Shown here: positions 48,901 through 60,900 of the stretch, piece by piece | Position numbering within the stretch: position 1 is the first letter of the stretch | Layout of the letters: each line of letters starts with the position of its first letter | From: Azadirachta indica | Lineage: Eukaryota > Streptophyta > Magnoliopsida > Sapindales > Meliaceae | Reading direction: 5' to 3' | Assembly (NCBI GenBank): GCA_022749755.1 | Contig: CM040444.1 | Location: 11,388,274 to 11,452,273 of the forward strand | DNA: 64,000 nucleotides | Made by a program: the position numbers and the translations under genes | The notes under the pieces: model-generated | Seen by the model: the letters and a program-made list of their open reading frames with translations, nothing else | Told to the model about the DNA's origin: nothing | The model's database searches: none

Positions 48901-51900
48901 TTAATTGAAGTTTGGATGAGGTTTGAGGTCGTATTCTTGGAAGGAAGCCATTGCCTTCTCTTAGAGAAGTATTTTCTGAGGTTAGACATGAGGAGTCAAG
49001 GAGAAAAATCATGCTACACAACACTGAACCTGGTTTTAACATTGAATCTGAGAGTTCTACTCGTGTCAAGAGGTGGTGATTCTGACAATGATGTGCGTAA
49101 AAAACTCCATGGTAAACCAACAAATTGGAAGCCAAAATCCAAACGTGATGGTTGTGCTTATCAAGTCACTACTGAGAAGATTCAGGAGCCTTCTACCAAC
49201 TCGGATGCAGTTCCTTTTACTAAGGTGCAATTAGAGCACTTATATAAATTATTTCAATCTCCAAAATTGTCCTTAACTCTGTCTTGTTCTTTGGTTCAAA
49301 AGGATAACTCTCTTGTCACTGTATTTTTTGGTGTTATTCCTAATTTTGTTCATTCTTAGATAATTGATTCTGGTGCAACTGATCATATGACTGGTTGCTC
49401 TAAAATGTTTTCCTCTTATAGTCCTTGTGCAGGCAATAAAAAGGTTAAAATTGCAGATGGTTCACTCTCGATAATTGCCAGGATTGGAACTGTCAAACTC
49501 ATTTCTTTGATAACCCTTCACGGTGTTCTTTATATTCCCATTACTCTAAGAAAGGGCGTAAGGTCATGCACACAACATCCTATCACCAACTTTATCTCAT
49601 ATGATGGTCTCTCACCAAATTTTCGTGATTTCACTACAAATATGACTATTGTTGATATTCCTAAAGATATCTATGAGGCTCTCAGAAGACCAGAATGGAA
49701 GGCAGCAATTAAAGAGGAAATTAATGCATTGAAGAAAAATGGAACATGGGAAATTTCTGACCTACCTCAAGGAAAATTATCAGTAAGGTGTAAGCGGATC
49801 TTCAATGTCAAAAACAAGCTAGATGGAACAGTTGATCGGTACAAGGTAAGGTTGGTGGCCAAAGGTTTTACACAGACTTATGGCCTTGACTATTAGGAGA
49901 CATTTGCCCCAGTAGCAAAACTTAATATTGTCAGAGTATTACTTTCATTGGCAGCAAATTGTGATTGGCTTCTTTACCAACTGGATGTAAAAATTGCATT
50001 TCTTAATGGTGACTTACAAGATGAGGTTTATATGTAGATTCCCCCCGATTTTGAGACGCCCAGCAATTCCAATAAAGTTTGTAGGTTGAGAAAATCTTTC
50101 TATGGCCTCAAACAGTCTCCAAGGGCGTGGTTTGAAAGGTTTACAAGGGTAGTCAAAGAACATGGTTACATTCAAGGGCAGGCTGATTATACTTTATTCA
50201 CTAGACACTCACAAGAAGGGAAAATTGCCATTTTTATAGTGTATGTGGATGATATTATAGTAACTAGAGACTACTTAGAAGAGATGAACAGATTGAAAAA
50301 AGTACTTACAAGAGTTTGAAGTCAAAGACCTAGGAAATTTGAAATATTTCTTAGGGATGGAGGTAGCTCGATCCGAGAAAGGTATCTTTGTTTCTCAGCG
50401 CAAATATATCTTAGATTTACTTAAGGAGACTGGAATGTTAGGTTGCAAGCCTACTGATACTCCTATGGAGTCCAACTACAAAGTTGGATTGAAGAATGAT
50501 TGTGCTCTAGTTGATAAGGGTAGGTATCAGCGTTTGGTAGGTAAACTCATTTATTTATCTCATACCAGACCTGATATTGGATTCTTAGTGAGTATTGTTA
50601 GTCAATTTATGAACAACTCTAATGAGGAACATCTTGAAGCAGTTTACAGAATTCTCAGGTACTTGAAAATGACCCCTGGGAAAGGCTTGTTTTTTTAAGA
50701 AAGGAAACAATAGAGATTGAAGTGTACTCTGATGCTGATTGGGCAGGGTCAGTTACTGATAGGAGATCCACTACAGGGTACTGTACTTATGTTTTGGGGA
50801 ACTTGGTGACTTGGAGGAGTAAGAAACAATCGGTGGTCGCTAGAAGTAGTGCAGAAGCTAAATATCGTGCGCTAGCCTTGAGTATATGTGAAGGAACGTG
50901 GTTGAAAAGATTGCTGAAGGAACTTGGAATTTTGATTACTAATTCTATAAAGGTGTGGTGTGACAATTTAGGAACAATCAGTATCGTGAAAAATCCAGTA
51001 CATCATGATCGCACCAAGCATGTTGAACTTGATCGACATTTCATTAAAGAGAAGATAGAAGAAGGAATATTTGAACTTGTTTACACCTCCACTAATTCTC
51101 AAGTTGCTGATGTACTAACAAAGTCTTTGCCAAGAGTAAAGTTTGAAGACTTAGTTTTTCAAGTTATGAATGATTAACATTTATTCTTACCTTGAGGAGG
51201 AGTGTGGAGATTCAGAGATTTAAGGAATTTATTCATTTTTTCGTATTTTGTTATTTTTTTTCTGTTTTTTTTCTTTTTACTTTTTAGTTTAAGAGATTTG
51301 GTTGACCCATAGCCAATATCTCAAGTCTTATTTTTTTTTTCCTTATAAATCCTTGATTTCTTAGGGATTGTCTAGTCTGCTGTAAGAGGTTTACACCTCT
51401 ATATATTCTAGTGCTTTGGTTTAGTAAAGATATACATAAAAAAAAAGGAGGGATTTTTCTTCTCTGAATCTTCATAATGACTAATATATCCTTATACATT
51501 ATAATGCAACCATTATATTGTAAGGGTAAATATGTAATTTTAGATTAACTTGCAAAAAGAATGGCAGTAACACCCATCTCCAAAACAATCAATTCCTAAC
51601 CTGCAAATCCATTTTTAAAACCAGTCAAGTCCCTTAATTTATCTAGAAATAGTTGAAGCAAATAATACAAGCAAAAAAAATGCTTCTTGACACTGCCCCA
51701 TAACAATGGGAGATAGCCAAGTCCACTTTTCAATCTCTAAAACAACATCATTCAACCCCAAACAGCATCCCAAGCAACCAAAACTTTGCAATCTTCAATC
51801 AAATCAACCAAATACCCAACTTAGGCATACCCATTACAATGCAACAAGCAAAACCCTTTTTTTATCCCGTAATCCGCTGCTGTAATCATTACAAATATCA

Positions 51901-54900
51901 CAGCTGCGTAGCTTCAAGATCAAACACTTTTCATCACTTGTCATTGTCGCCGTTGCAAACAAAGATGATGACAAGTTGCTAAAAGTAAAAATTGTTACAT
52001 GCTCTATTAAAATTCTTGAGCTCATGAAATCAGAAAAGGTAATTACTTTGGCAAATACCAGTATAAGAAATTATCAAGTGGGGAATAGCTCTTCTACTGT
52101 TTTGATAACTAGGAGTCGCAAAATCTTCTAGAGGGAATATTTCTAGGGAGAGGGAGGTAAAGGAATTGGAGGGGGAGGAGAAGTAGGAGAGGAGATTGGA
52201 GTACAAGAGATCTTCTGCAGGTTGCAGGAATGGGTTGATTAGGATTTTCAGCAAGTCGAAGCCATTATTGTTGAAAGTAAAGCAATCTTCAACTAGTTGG
52301 GGAACTTCTAGAGGTTGCTGGAAGCTACCACCATCACCACTGCCGTTATCCCTGCCGAATGAATAGCTTGTAGAAGCTTAGAGGAGTAGATCTGTTGCTC
52401 TCTCTCTGTTCTCCGTCTTTTGGCGGCTTGATTAGGCGCATTTTAACATTAGAAGTTAATTGGGTATTATTGGAGAGGAAGGAGTCTATCGAGAAATGGA
52501 AGGAGAATTGTTTGGTGTTCAATCAATAAGCTATAAAAATCACCTTTGATTTGGTCTCAACTTAATTCTTTTGACAAATGGACAGCTAAGATTGTCCATA
52601 CGAATTTATTTTACTTTGCCTACTGTTACAAGCTTTCTGTTTGATTTTATTATTTTAGCCACTTCAAATAATGTATAAATGTAATATTTTACCCTTCAAA
52701 ATCATAATAGGGACAAAAAAGAAAGTAACAAAAAAGGGTTTTACTGACAAATAGTAAGACAAATATTTTGGTTTTAGATGACTACTTGACATTTATTTTA
52801 ATAAACATGGGTCCAGATGTCATTCTCCCTAATATGATTGTATACATGGCATTAGCAGCTTCAATATAGTTTGCACAAGATTTTAGAATGCATTAAGGCT
52901 TTATAATGAAAAAAATATAATTCATAGAAAGTCAATGACATATATGAGATAGTTATGACTTTTTAAGAGGCTAACAAGAAGAAATATCAACAAAACAAGA
53001 TTCTCCTACAAAAATGAATGCAAAAAAATGACAAAACCCAATAAGGTATGAAAAATAATCAAAAGAAGACTGAACCAGAAATAATGAAGAGAACTAATCA
53101 TAAACCACCAAGCTAATTATCTCAAAACCCTGCTTTGATACCATAAGGTAACACAAGTTAATTATACACACACGAGAGTGTGATGAGGAGGTGAAAACAA
53201 ATTAATTCCTTATGTTGTTTTCATGTATATAGTGTCACAAGACCTGCAGCTGGGAAACCTAACATAATAAAGCATATTAAATTGCAACGTAGCCCTTGTA
53301 AGTATATGTATTCAACAGTTAAAACCTTTAAGACAGCCTAGAAAAATTGTCCGATGCTGATAATTTGACCTTAAACACTACTCTAATCCTTAATCATAGC
53401 ATGCAATTCCTGGAGTAACCTCAAGAAAAAACTGGTTGGAAAACAAGTGTTTTCCCTTAAACTTTCTGTTCCACCTTACTAACATGCATTATATGCAAAA
53501 GATCATTGTTACTTATCGCTTATGGCCAAGAAAAGAAAAACAAATGCTAAATACAGTATAATGAAAACCACACCTCACAAGCATCAACTCGTTGACTGAT
53601 CGCCACATCCCACGGCCCACATCTTTTGCGGAATACTCTCTAGCGCTTCGTCCATGCCACAGCTCTTTCACAACATACATCACTTCCTCAACATCTACCT
53701 ATAGAAGATAAAAGCCCCGTAAGCCAGGTAAGTCATCTGAGAAAAGATGAATCGTCAATAACCCAAAAGCTAAAAGATCTAACAGACAAGCACATTTAGT
53801 TCAACACATCAGCAACACATCAAAACTTCTTTTCACATAACAAATGACTATGAGTCAAAAAGCAAGCATTGGGGATTATCCTCATCCAAGAACTGCAGAA
53901 GTAAGAAGAGTTATATTAAATGACAACTGCCATTAAATAGAAACATAGAACAATCACGGTATCAGCACGAACACAGAAAAATAAAAGAATGATGCCACAG
54001 AAGCCAAATGACATGATTCAGGAAAATATATTTGGTAACTTATGGCATAAATTGTCCAAAGTCACTTTCAGTTTGAGAGTAGTTGAGTAGAATAAACTGT
54101 TGAACAATTTTTACCACTAAAAATGAAACAAAAACATTTAACGGCTATATGGACATCCAAAAGAGAATTCAACTAGCCAAGAATCATTGGACACTAGTAA
54201 TTAATTTTCATTATGCATTCATTTTCCTAGAAGTGGTAGTAAAGATTATCCAACAACTGATGTATTTGTACGACAAGATTAGAAATTTCCCATGAATGAG
54301 GAGTTAAGATAATGTTCGAATTCCATTTAAGATCTCAAACCACTATCCAGTCTCTCCTAGATAATTAGCAGTAAGGCTCCTAGTAAACATGAGTCTTCTT
54401 GTGCATTGCATGTACTAAAAACTGTAAAATATTACATAAAAGGTTTGTGCATGCATATACAGGCCTTCTTATTTTACAAGCACAAGGTTTAATTCCAGAA
54501 AATTAAAACCTATATCATCTAGCAAGTAACTATTAAGAGTTTAGCATTGGTATAAAAGGCAAAACTTTTTAAAATAAAAACCTTTAGAAGATGAGAGGAA
54601 AATAACATGGTAAAACTTATTCAATTTGTACTCTCAGTTCTAGTGCCATCAATTTACAAGTTCATCCTTAGAATAAGTGCTTCCTTTCATGTACAAATGA
54701 ATAGATGAAAATGAAAAAAGAAGGTTCATGAAACTCTCCCAATGCCCCATTTGACATAGTGAATGGATGGAAATTGATCTCGGAAAATGCAACTTCATTA
54801 AACAAAAATGTAAAGGAAAATCTTCATACCTGGACTTCCACAGCTGTACCATATAATGACTCTTCGTGTTCAATAAGACGTTGGTGAAGCAGATGATAAT

Positions 54901-57900
54901 GGTCAATATCTATGTTCACTATAGGCTCCGTTTGAACTTGCAATTCTGCAAGTTGCGTTACGACATATGAGGCCATGACCAGTCCAAATATTGCAGGAAT
55001 GCTACCTAGAACAGGTATGATCCGGACCCTGAACCCAGGAACCATCTAATAACAGGGAAGAATTTTGAATGTTGTCATCATCCAAATAAGGATGCAGAAT
55101 GATCCATACTAGTACTAACTAAAGTTAACAAAATGATTTATAGTAATAGCTAAAGATCATTACCTGATAATCTGAAGGGTTTTCCTCTTCTCCAGTGGTC
55201 CCCTTAAACGGAAGCAGCTTTGCCTTAGGTTTCTCTAAAGAGAAAACAACAGGAATACCACCTTCAATGCCATAATCTTTTCTCAAACGATGCCTTACCT
55301 ACAAAAAAAATGGCAATTTAATTAGGAGCGTCAAAAAAATTCAAATTTTCTGTAGGGGTGGACCATCAATTCACATTTTTGCCAAATTCCTCCTACATAT
55401 CAATCATGTTTCTATTCGTCATCAAGAAATAAAAATTGAAGTAATTTAATAACTACCAAAACATATTTACTTACCACAATATTCAAATAAAGAAGTTGAG
55501 AATTTGTTTAGAAAAACTAGGAACATTTATAAAAATTATAATTTAAGCATATTTCTTGATGCCAGTTTTTCTCTCTTTTCACCCAAACAAACAAATCAAA
55601 GCAAAAATAACATTTGGACAACTAATGCCATAGAGTATTTGAAAAGTAGCAACTATGGAATTACAGTAGCAGGTACAAGCCGAAGATCGAGAGATCAGTC
55701 AACATGACCTTAACATTTCAAAGCAGAAATTCCAAATTCATTTCAGTTTCAAGAAGAGCAATGAATGGATAGGAATACTTGAAGTACTAAAAATGGATTA
55801 AATATCATCATTTACATGTTGCATCTGAAAATAGAAGCTAAGAATTCAAATTGACATTCCGAAGGCTACACAAAAAATGAGTTATATATTCCTCCCTTCT
55901 TCGGACATCTATTCCCATCTTTAACTCCTTGAAGATAGCAAACTTAATGTAAAAAGGCAAGCAAACTGATTAAAGGTGAAAATAATCAACATGGCACTAA
56001 ATTAGAAAACAAATTCATCTATATAGTTAAGCTGAAAATCAATTGATTCTGAAAACATTGGTGGATATACCGCAGGAGTTACATTTACCCCAGGTAACCA
56101 TATTATTACACATCCATTTGCAAACTGCTCAAGTACCCACAAAAATGAATTGAAGTTTGAATAATACAGTGTCTACCAGTTTAAACAATTCCATGACTTT
56201 CGAAATTCGGAAACATGAAAAATCTTTGTTTTTTAAAAAGAATTCCAATTCATATGAGGTTCTCTATTTCCTGACCATTGTGTCACAAAAATGAAAAGAT
56301 TTATCCAAAAGGAGTTAGGAGGTTTAAAAAGGAAAAAATTTATAATAAAAAGTCGCCAAAAAACATAAGAAAATTATTATACTTGAAACAGTGAAGATGT
56401 TTGTGAGCACACCATCATATTTATGTCTTTGATTAAGGATACAAGAAATTGATATTTGCAGCAGAAAATCAAAATTTAAGAAACTTTTTCATAACACAGA
56501 ATTATCATTTTGCAGGAGGCCCTTTACATGGAAACCAATCTGCTTACCCAGGTTATTCTGATGTTACTGCATCCCTAGAAAATTACATTTGAAAGAATTT
56601 GCCCTACTTTTCAATATATCATTCACGTTTTATAATAGATAACCAATTCATGAATCTGAGAACCTCCAAAACAAACTATTGACATTCATCACAAACAGAA
56701 GGGCAACAGGTTTCTTAGGAATTAGTAACTGGAAGGCAGAATGTTTACATTTTACCGCCAAATGCATTAGCATCCTTAATCTTACAATAGATTTTCTATG
56801 CAACACATCCCTACATAAGGAAAAAGACAAGCATTTAATAATAGGTATTGCATATAAAGATATGAAAACTGAAAGAAGCAAGACACATTACAGATCGAGA
56901 TAATGGATCATTTGTTGACTCTCTCAAATCAGCTACACGGATTCTCGTTGGGTCAGCTCTAGCACCGGCCCCTGTTGCAGAAAGAACCTTTAAACCCCGA
57001 CGTACACATGCAGCAAGAAGTGCCACCTGTTATATATACAAAGTTAACAATTTTACAATTTGATTGTATACCCATATACATATAACCATGTCCAATAACT
57101 ATCAATTCAAAAATTTTAGGCTCAAAAGAAAGAAAACCAAATATTACTATTTAATATTAAACTCCTAACAAACAACTTCAGTGCGTGGCTAAGCTTATGA
57201 TAGGCTTCTCACATGGATGCAAACGTAGAATCATCTTACGCTGTGAAGGAATTTAGAATGCAAGGTTGTTTTCAAGCTTCATAAAAAAGAATCTCATAGT
57301 CCGATAAGAATCTGATGCCATGAGCGATAACTACTAATCCCGAAAGATTAAGCTTATAAGAAAGCCCCCAACAATCAAAATCAAATTCTAAAAAGACATA
57401 ACCCATTAAGAGAATGTATGTTTCCAAATCTTCAAGTCCAACTAAATCTCAATGCATGTTATTAAGATATTTTGACTTTGTTGGTTTCTCTTCTTAACAC
57501 TTTTGTTGGTTTCTCTTCTTAACACTTCTCACTAGACATTCTTATCTCAGTAGGAAAAGTTAAATTCAGTGAGATTCATTCGGATGTAAATGTTTCCAAG
57601 GATCATATTTACATTGCAAAACAATTTTTTTTATCCCTTCACTCCTTTAAACATCATCTCACCCACCACGTCACAATCACCATCGTTACCACACCAAAAC
57701 TGCCTCCTACAAAACCAATACTGGTAGCATTAAATTTATTCTATTTTATTAATGCTTAAAAGGATAAGTAAATCAAAATGATGATTTGCAGACATTCATG
57801 CGGTAAAAAGTAAACAAATTTATACTTATATTCAGACATGAGGAAAACTAAAAGAACTATGTCATCATATTTATACTTTAAGATCCATCTAAAATTCAGT

Positions 57901-60900
57901 TGAGTCCAAGTCCATTCATGTCTCAAATTTCAAACTATAAAATGGAATGAAAACATAGCATAAGTGTCTTGACATTAGATGGTTATGAGGAATAATTGTT
58001 CATTAAAATGATATCAAATAAAGCATATAAAGGGATCATCTTTGACTCAACATTGCCGAGAAAGAAGAGAATATATGAAAAACATAGCAAACAATTAAAA
58101 ATGAAGAAATAACTCTCAAAGTGACCAGACTTAACCATACTTATAACCAGTAAAAGATACCTTTGTATCAATGTTGTCAATGCAGTCCAAAACAAAATCA
58201 GGGTGGCCTGACAAAATTTCTTCTTCAGATGATGCATCATATATTAGCACTTTTGCATCTATGTTGCATTCTGGGAAGATTGATGAGAAATGCTTCTTGA
58301 GGCACAGGGCTTTTGGAGTACCAACATCTGCTCTTGTTGCAACTGCATGTCGATTAAGTGATGAAACTGATACCTTCTCATGAAATGAAAAAAAATTTAA
58401 GTTCCTTCTGTAAATATATACAAATAATGCAGATTTTGTAACTAAAAAGTTGAGAACTTATTTAAAATTTTCTCTTTCTTTCTTATTTCTTCATCCTATT
58501 TTGGCCATTTTTGGCAAAAAGAGAAGGAAAGAAAAATATTAACCCACTTTGCTATCAATGCCTTGGCATATATTATATTACTAGCAAGATTGAGAGACCA
58601 GAATCGCCAAAAGCTACAGCAAAAAAGTGATAACCAAGTATGAGCTAAAAATATGCACAGAACCACATGGACTCAGAAAACAAATTACTGGGTACAGCGA
58701 GATAAAGCAACTGGGTTAAATGGGTTCTTCTATCAACATCAAGGATGACAAAATGTCCAAGATGAGTACCCATTGAAGAAGGAAAGATTTTTCATTAATG
58801 AGTAGCAATTGATAGCTAAAATGATTTTGCTCCTAATCCATTTAGCATTTCTTCGGAACTACTTTTAACGCCAATATGGAAATATCTACCATGTCAACTG
58901 CAACCAATTCAAGAGTAGAACGAACAACTGCTTACTCAGTCAAAAGGAAAAGAATAAATGATAGTCATCCAATGCCTTTAGAGCAGCAAATAATATAAGC
59001 AGTACCACAACAAGATCCATATTTAAAAGATACTTGATGGCTGAATATCATCAATTACTTATTAGGACCGATCTTCAAAATATTAACCAGCCTAAAATTA
59101 GGGAAACTCTCAGGGCATGTTTGGTGCATGAATCTGCACAGCACAAAGACTAGATTTTACAATTTAAGATCCATGTGAGGTGAAAGCTTTCCTGCATTGC
59201 AATAGACGAAGCCAAATTTAGAGCAAGTTTCACAACACTATCTTGACTTATATCCCATGGGTCAAGCTAGTTCAAGGCCAACAGCATAATATTTTAATTA
59301 TATAATGATATTTAAATACTTATAAGTAGTCAAAATCTTAACTAAAAAATCAATGTTCAATTCATGATTGCCGCCGTCCATCAATCTACACAATCACAAT
59401 CAACCTTGGAGCTCCCACCAAAACATAAAGAGTTGAAGCTTTGATCACCTTCTAATACCACTATCAAACGATGGAGGATAGAGGTACAACATTAACAACA
59501 TTTTGTTGATCAACTAGCGACAAAGAGAATAGTGGCAGTAGTATGCCTCCGTTCACCACATTTTAATTGTTACTGAACCTCCCAACTCTTATTTTTCAGA
59601 GAATGTGAAGTCCAACACCAATCATGATTGTATGATTCCACAGATCAGTCGAAGAGAATTCCAATAATACCAACATTGATCTCAACAACTAATAGATGAA
59701 GAGGGCTGATGGAAGCAAACAATGACTAGTCTATCATTTTTTAGTAAATGATAGAAAAGGAGCAAACACACTTGGACACTCAATATAACTACTTTGTCTA
59801 ACACTTAAAAAGAAACTTTGGAGGTCAAAACATTGTCTCCCCATAAAAGATAATGTTAAATAATATAAAAGAATAAAACAACATAATATATATTATGTTT
59901 TGCCCCGAAGTGCTCAACTCAGGTGGTAGATTAAGCTGCTTTCTAGACGCCCTGCCTGGGTTTGAGTTTGGGGTATGTAAGGAGTAAAAATTATATGCTT
60001 TAGGCTTTGCCCACCCCCCTTACATTTTTAAGAGAATAAAAAAGGTGCAATTCTACACTTATTCAATAGAATATCCAAACTATATAATCTAGTCTAGTCC
60101 AGTACGCTGAGGTCGTAACCAGTACTATTTGACAGCAGCATTATAAGGTGGCCGAACTTCAACTCTTGTCTAGTGATCAAAGGAAGATCAAATGGCACCG
60201 ATGATTGTACCAGATAGTAAATCTGCAGAATGGAAATTTCATGCTACAAGACCTCAATGGCTGAAAGACAACGGCAATTGACAGTGGTAAACAGTGCTGA
60301 CCAGTTATGCTTTTGATTTAATTGATAATTAATAGAAACACTATTGAACAAAATAAAAATGATAAGATATTATAAGATTGCTATACTATTGTGTAGCAAT
60401 TGATGGTAGCAAACAGTGGCTGGCCAGTTATGTTATTCATTTAATTGATAATTAATAGAAAGAATATTGAATAAAATAAAAATGATAAGATATTATAATA
60501 TCGCTATACTATTGTGTAGCTTGTATTACAATAACTCGACCCATGGAGGGTACACGTAAAATTAGTGTAGTAAAAAATGCAATAAATTTGCTGTATTCAG
60601 TACAATGTATAGCAAACCAAACAAAGGATTTAAAAGACTAAAATGATCTCAATAAACTAAATAATAATATATTAGCATATCATTGGTGTTAGGAAAATAT
60701 AATGCAAGTATTACAAGCATAAGACAAGACTCAAGCGTATCCCTCTGTGAACTTCTTATGTTTAACCCCAAGGCAATATTTTTTAAACAAAATTTGTTAA
60801 TGGTAAATTTGAGTTTTACTAAAAAAATGAACAACAAACTATAATTGATCCTAATATAATCAGCAAAATAAACAAAGAAAATCAGCAACTGGATGTCATC

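Larger units (their letters stand above)
47950..51474 (+). mobile_element. Copia-2: antisense Copia element in intron 9
   Basis: Structure in order: LTR-like segment with TG...CA ends (47950..48221), an initiator-Met primer-binding site, gag, protease, RT, RNase H, polypurine tract (TTGAGGAGGAG at 51192..51202) and a second TG...CA segment (51203..51474). The integrase is missing: the frame goes from the protease end (HGVLYIP) to the pre-RT phrase [11 protein letters not shown] with nothing between. Stops and frameshifts break gag and RT. The two terminal segments have the same length (272 bp) but show no clear sequence match, and the outer flanks give no 5-bp duplication. It lies on the strand opposite to the host gene. 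Confidence 0.85.

Noticed and set aside
48261..49135. Open frames on the - strand across the Copia-2 gag region
   Set aside because: The + strand encodes recognisable gag. The - strand frames are shadows and do not connect to exons of the host gene.
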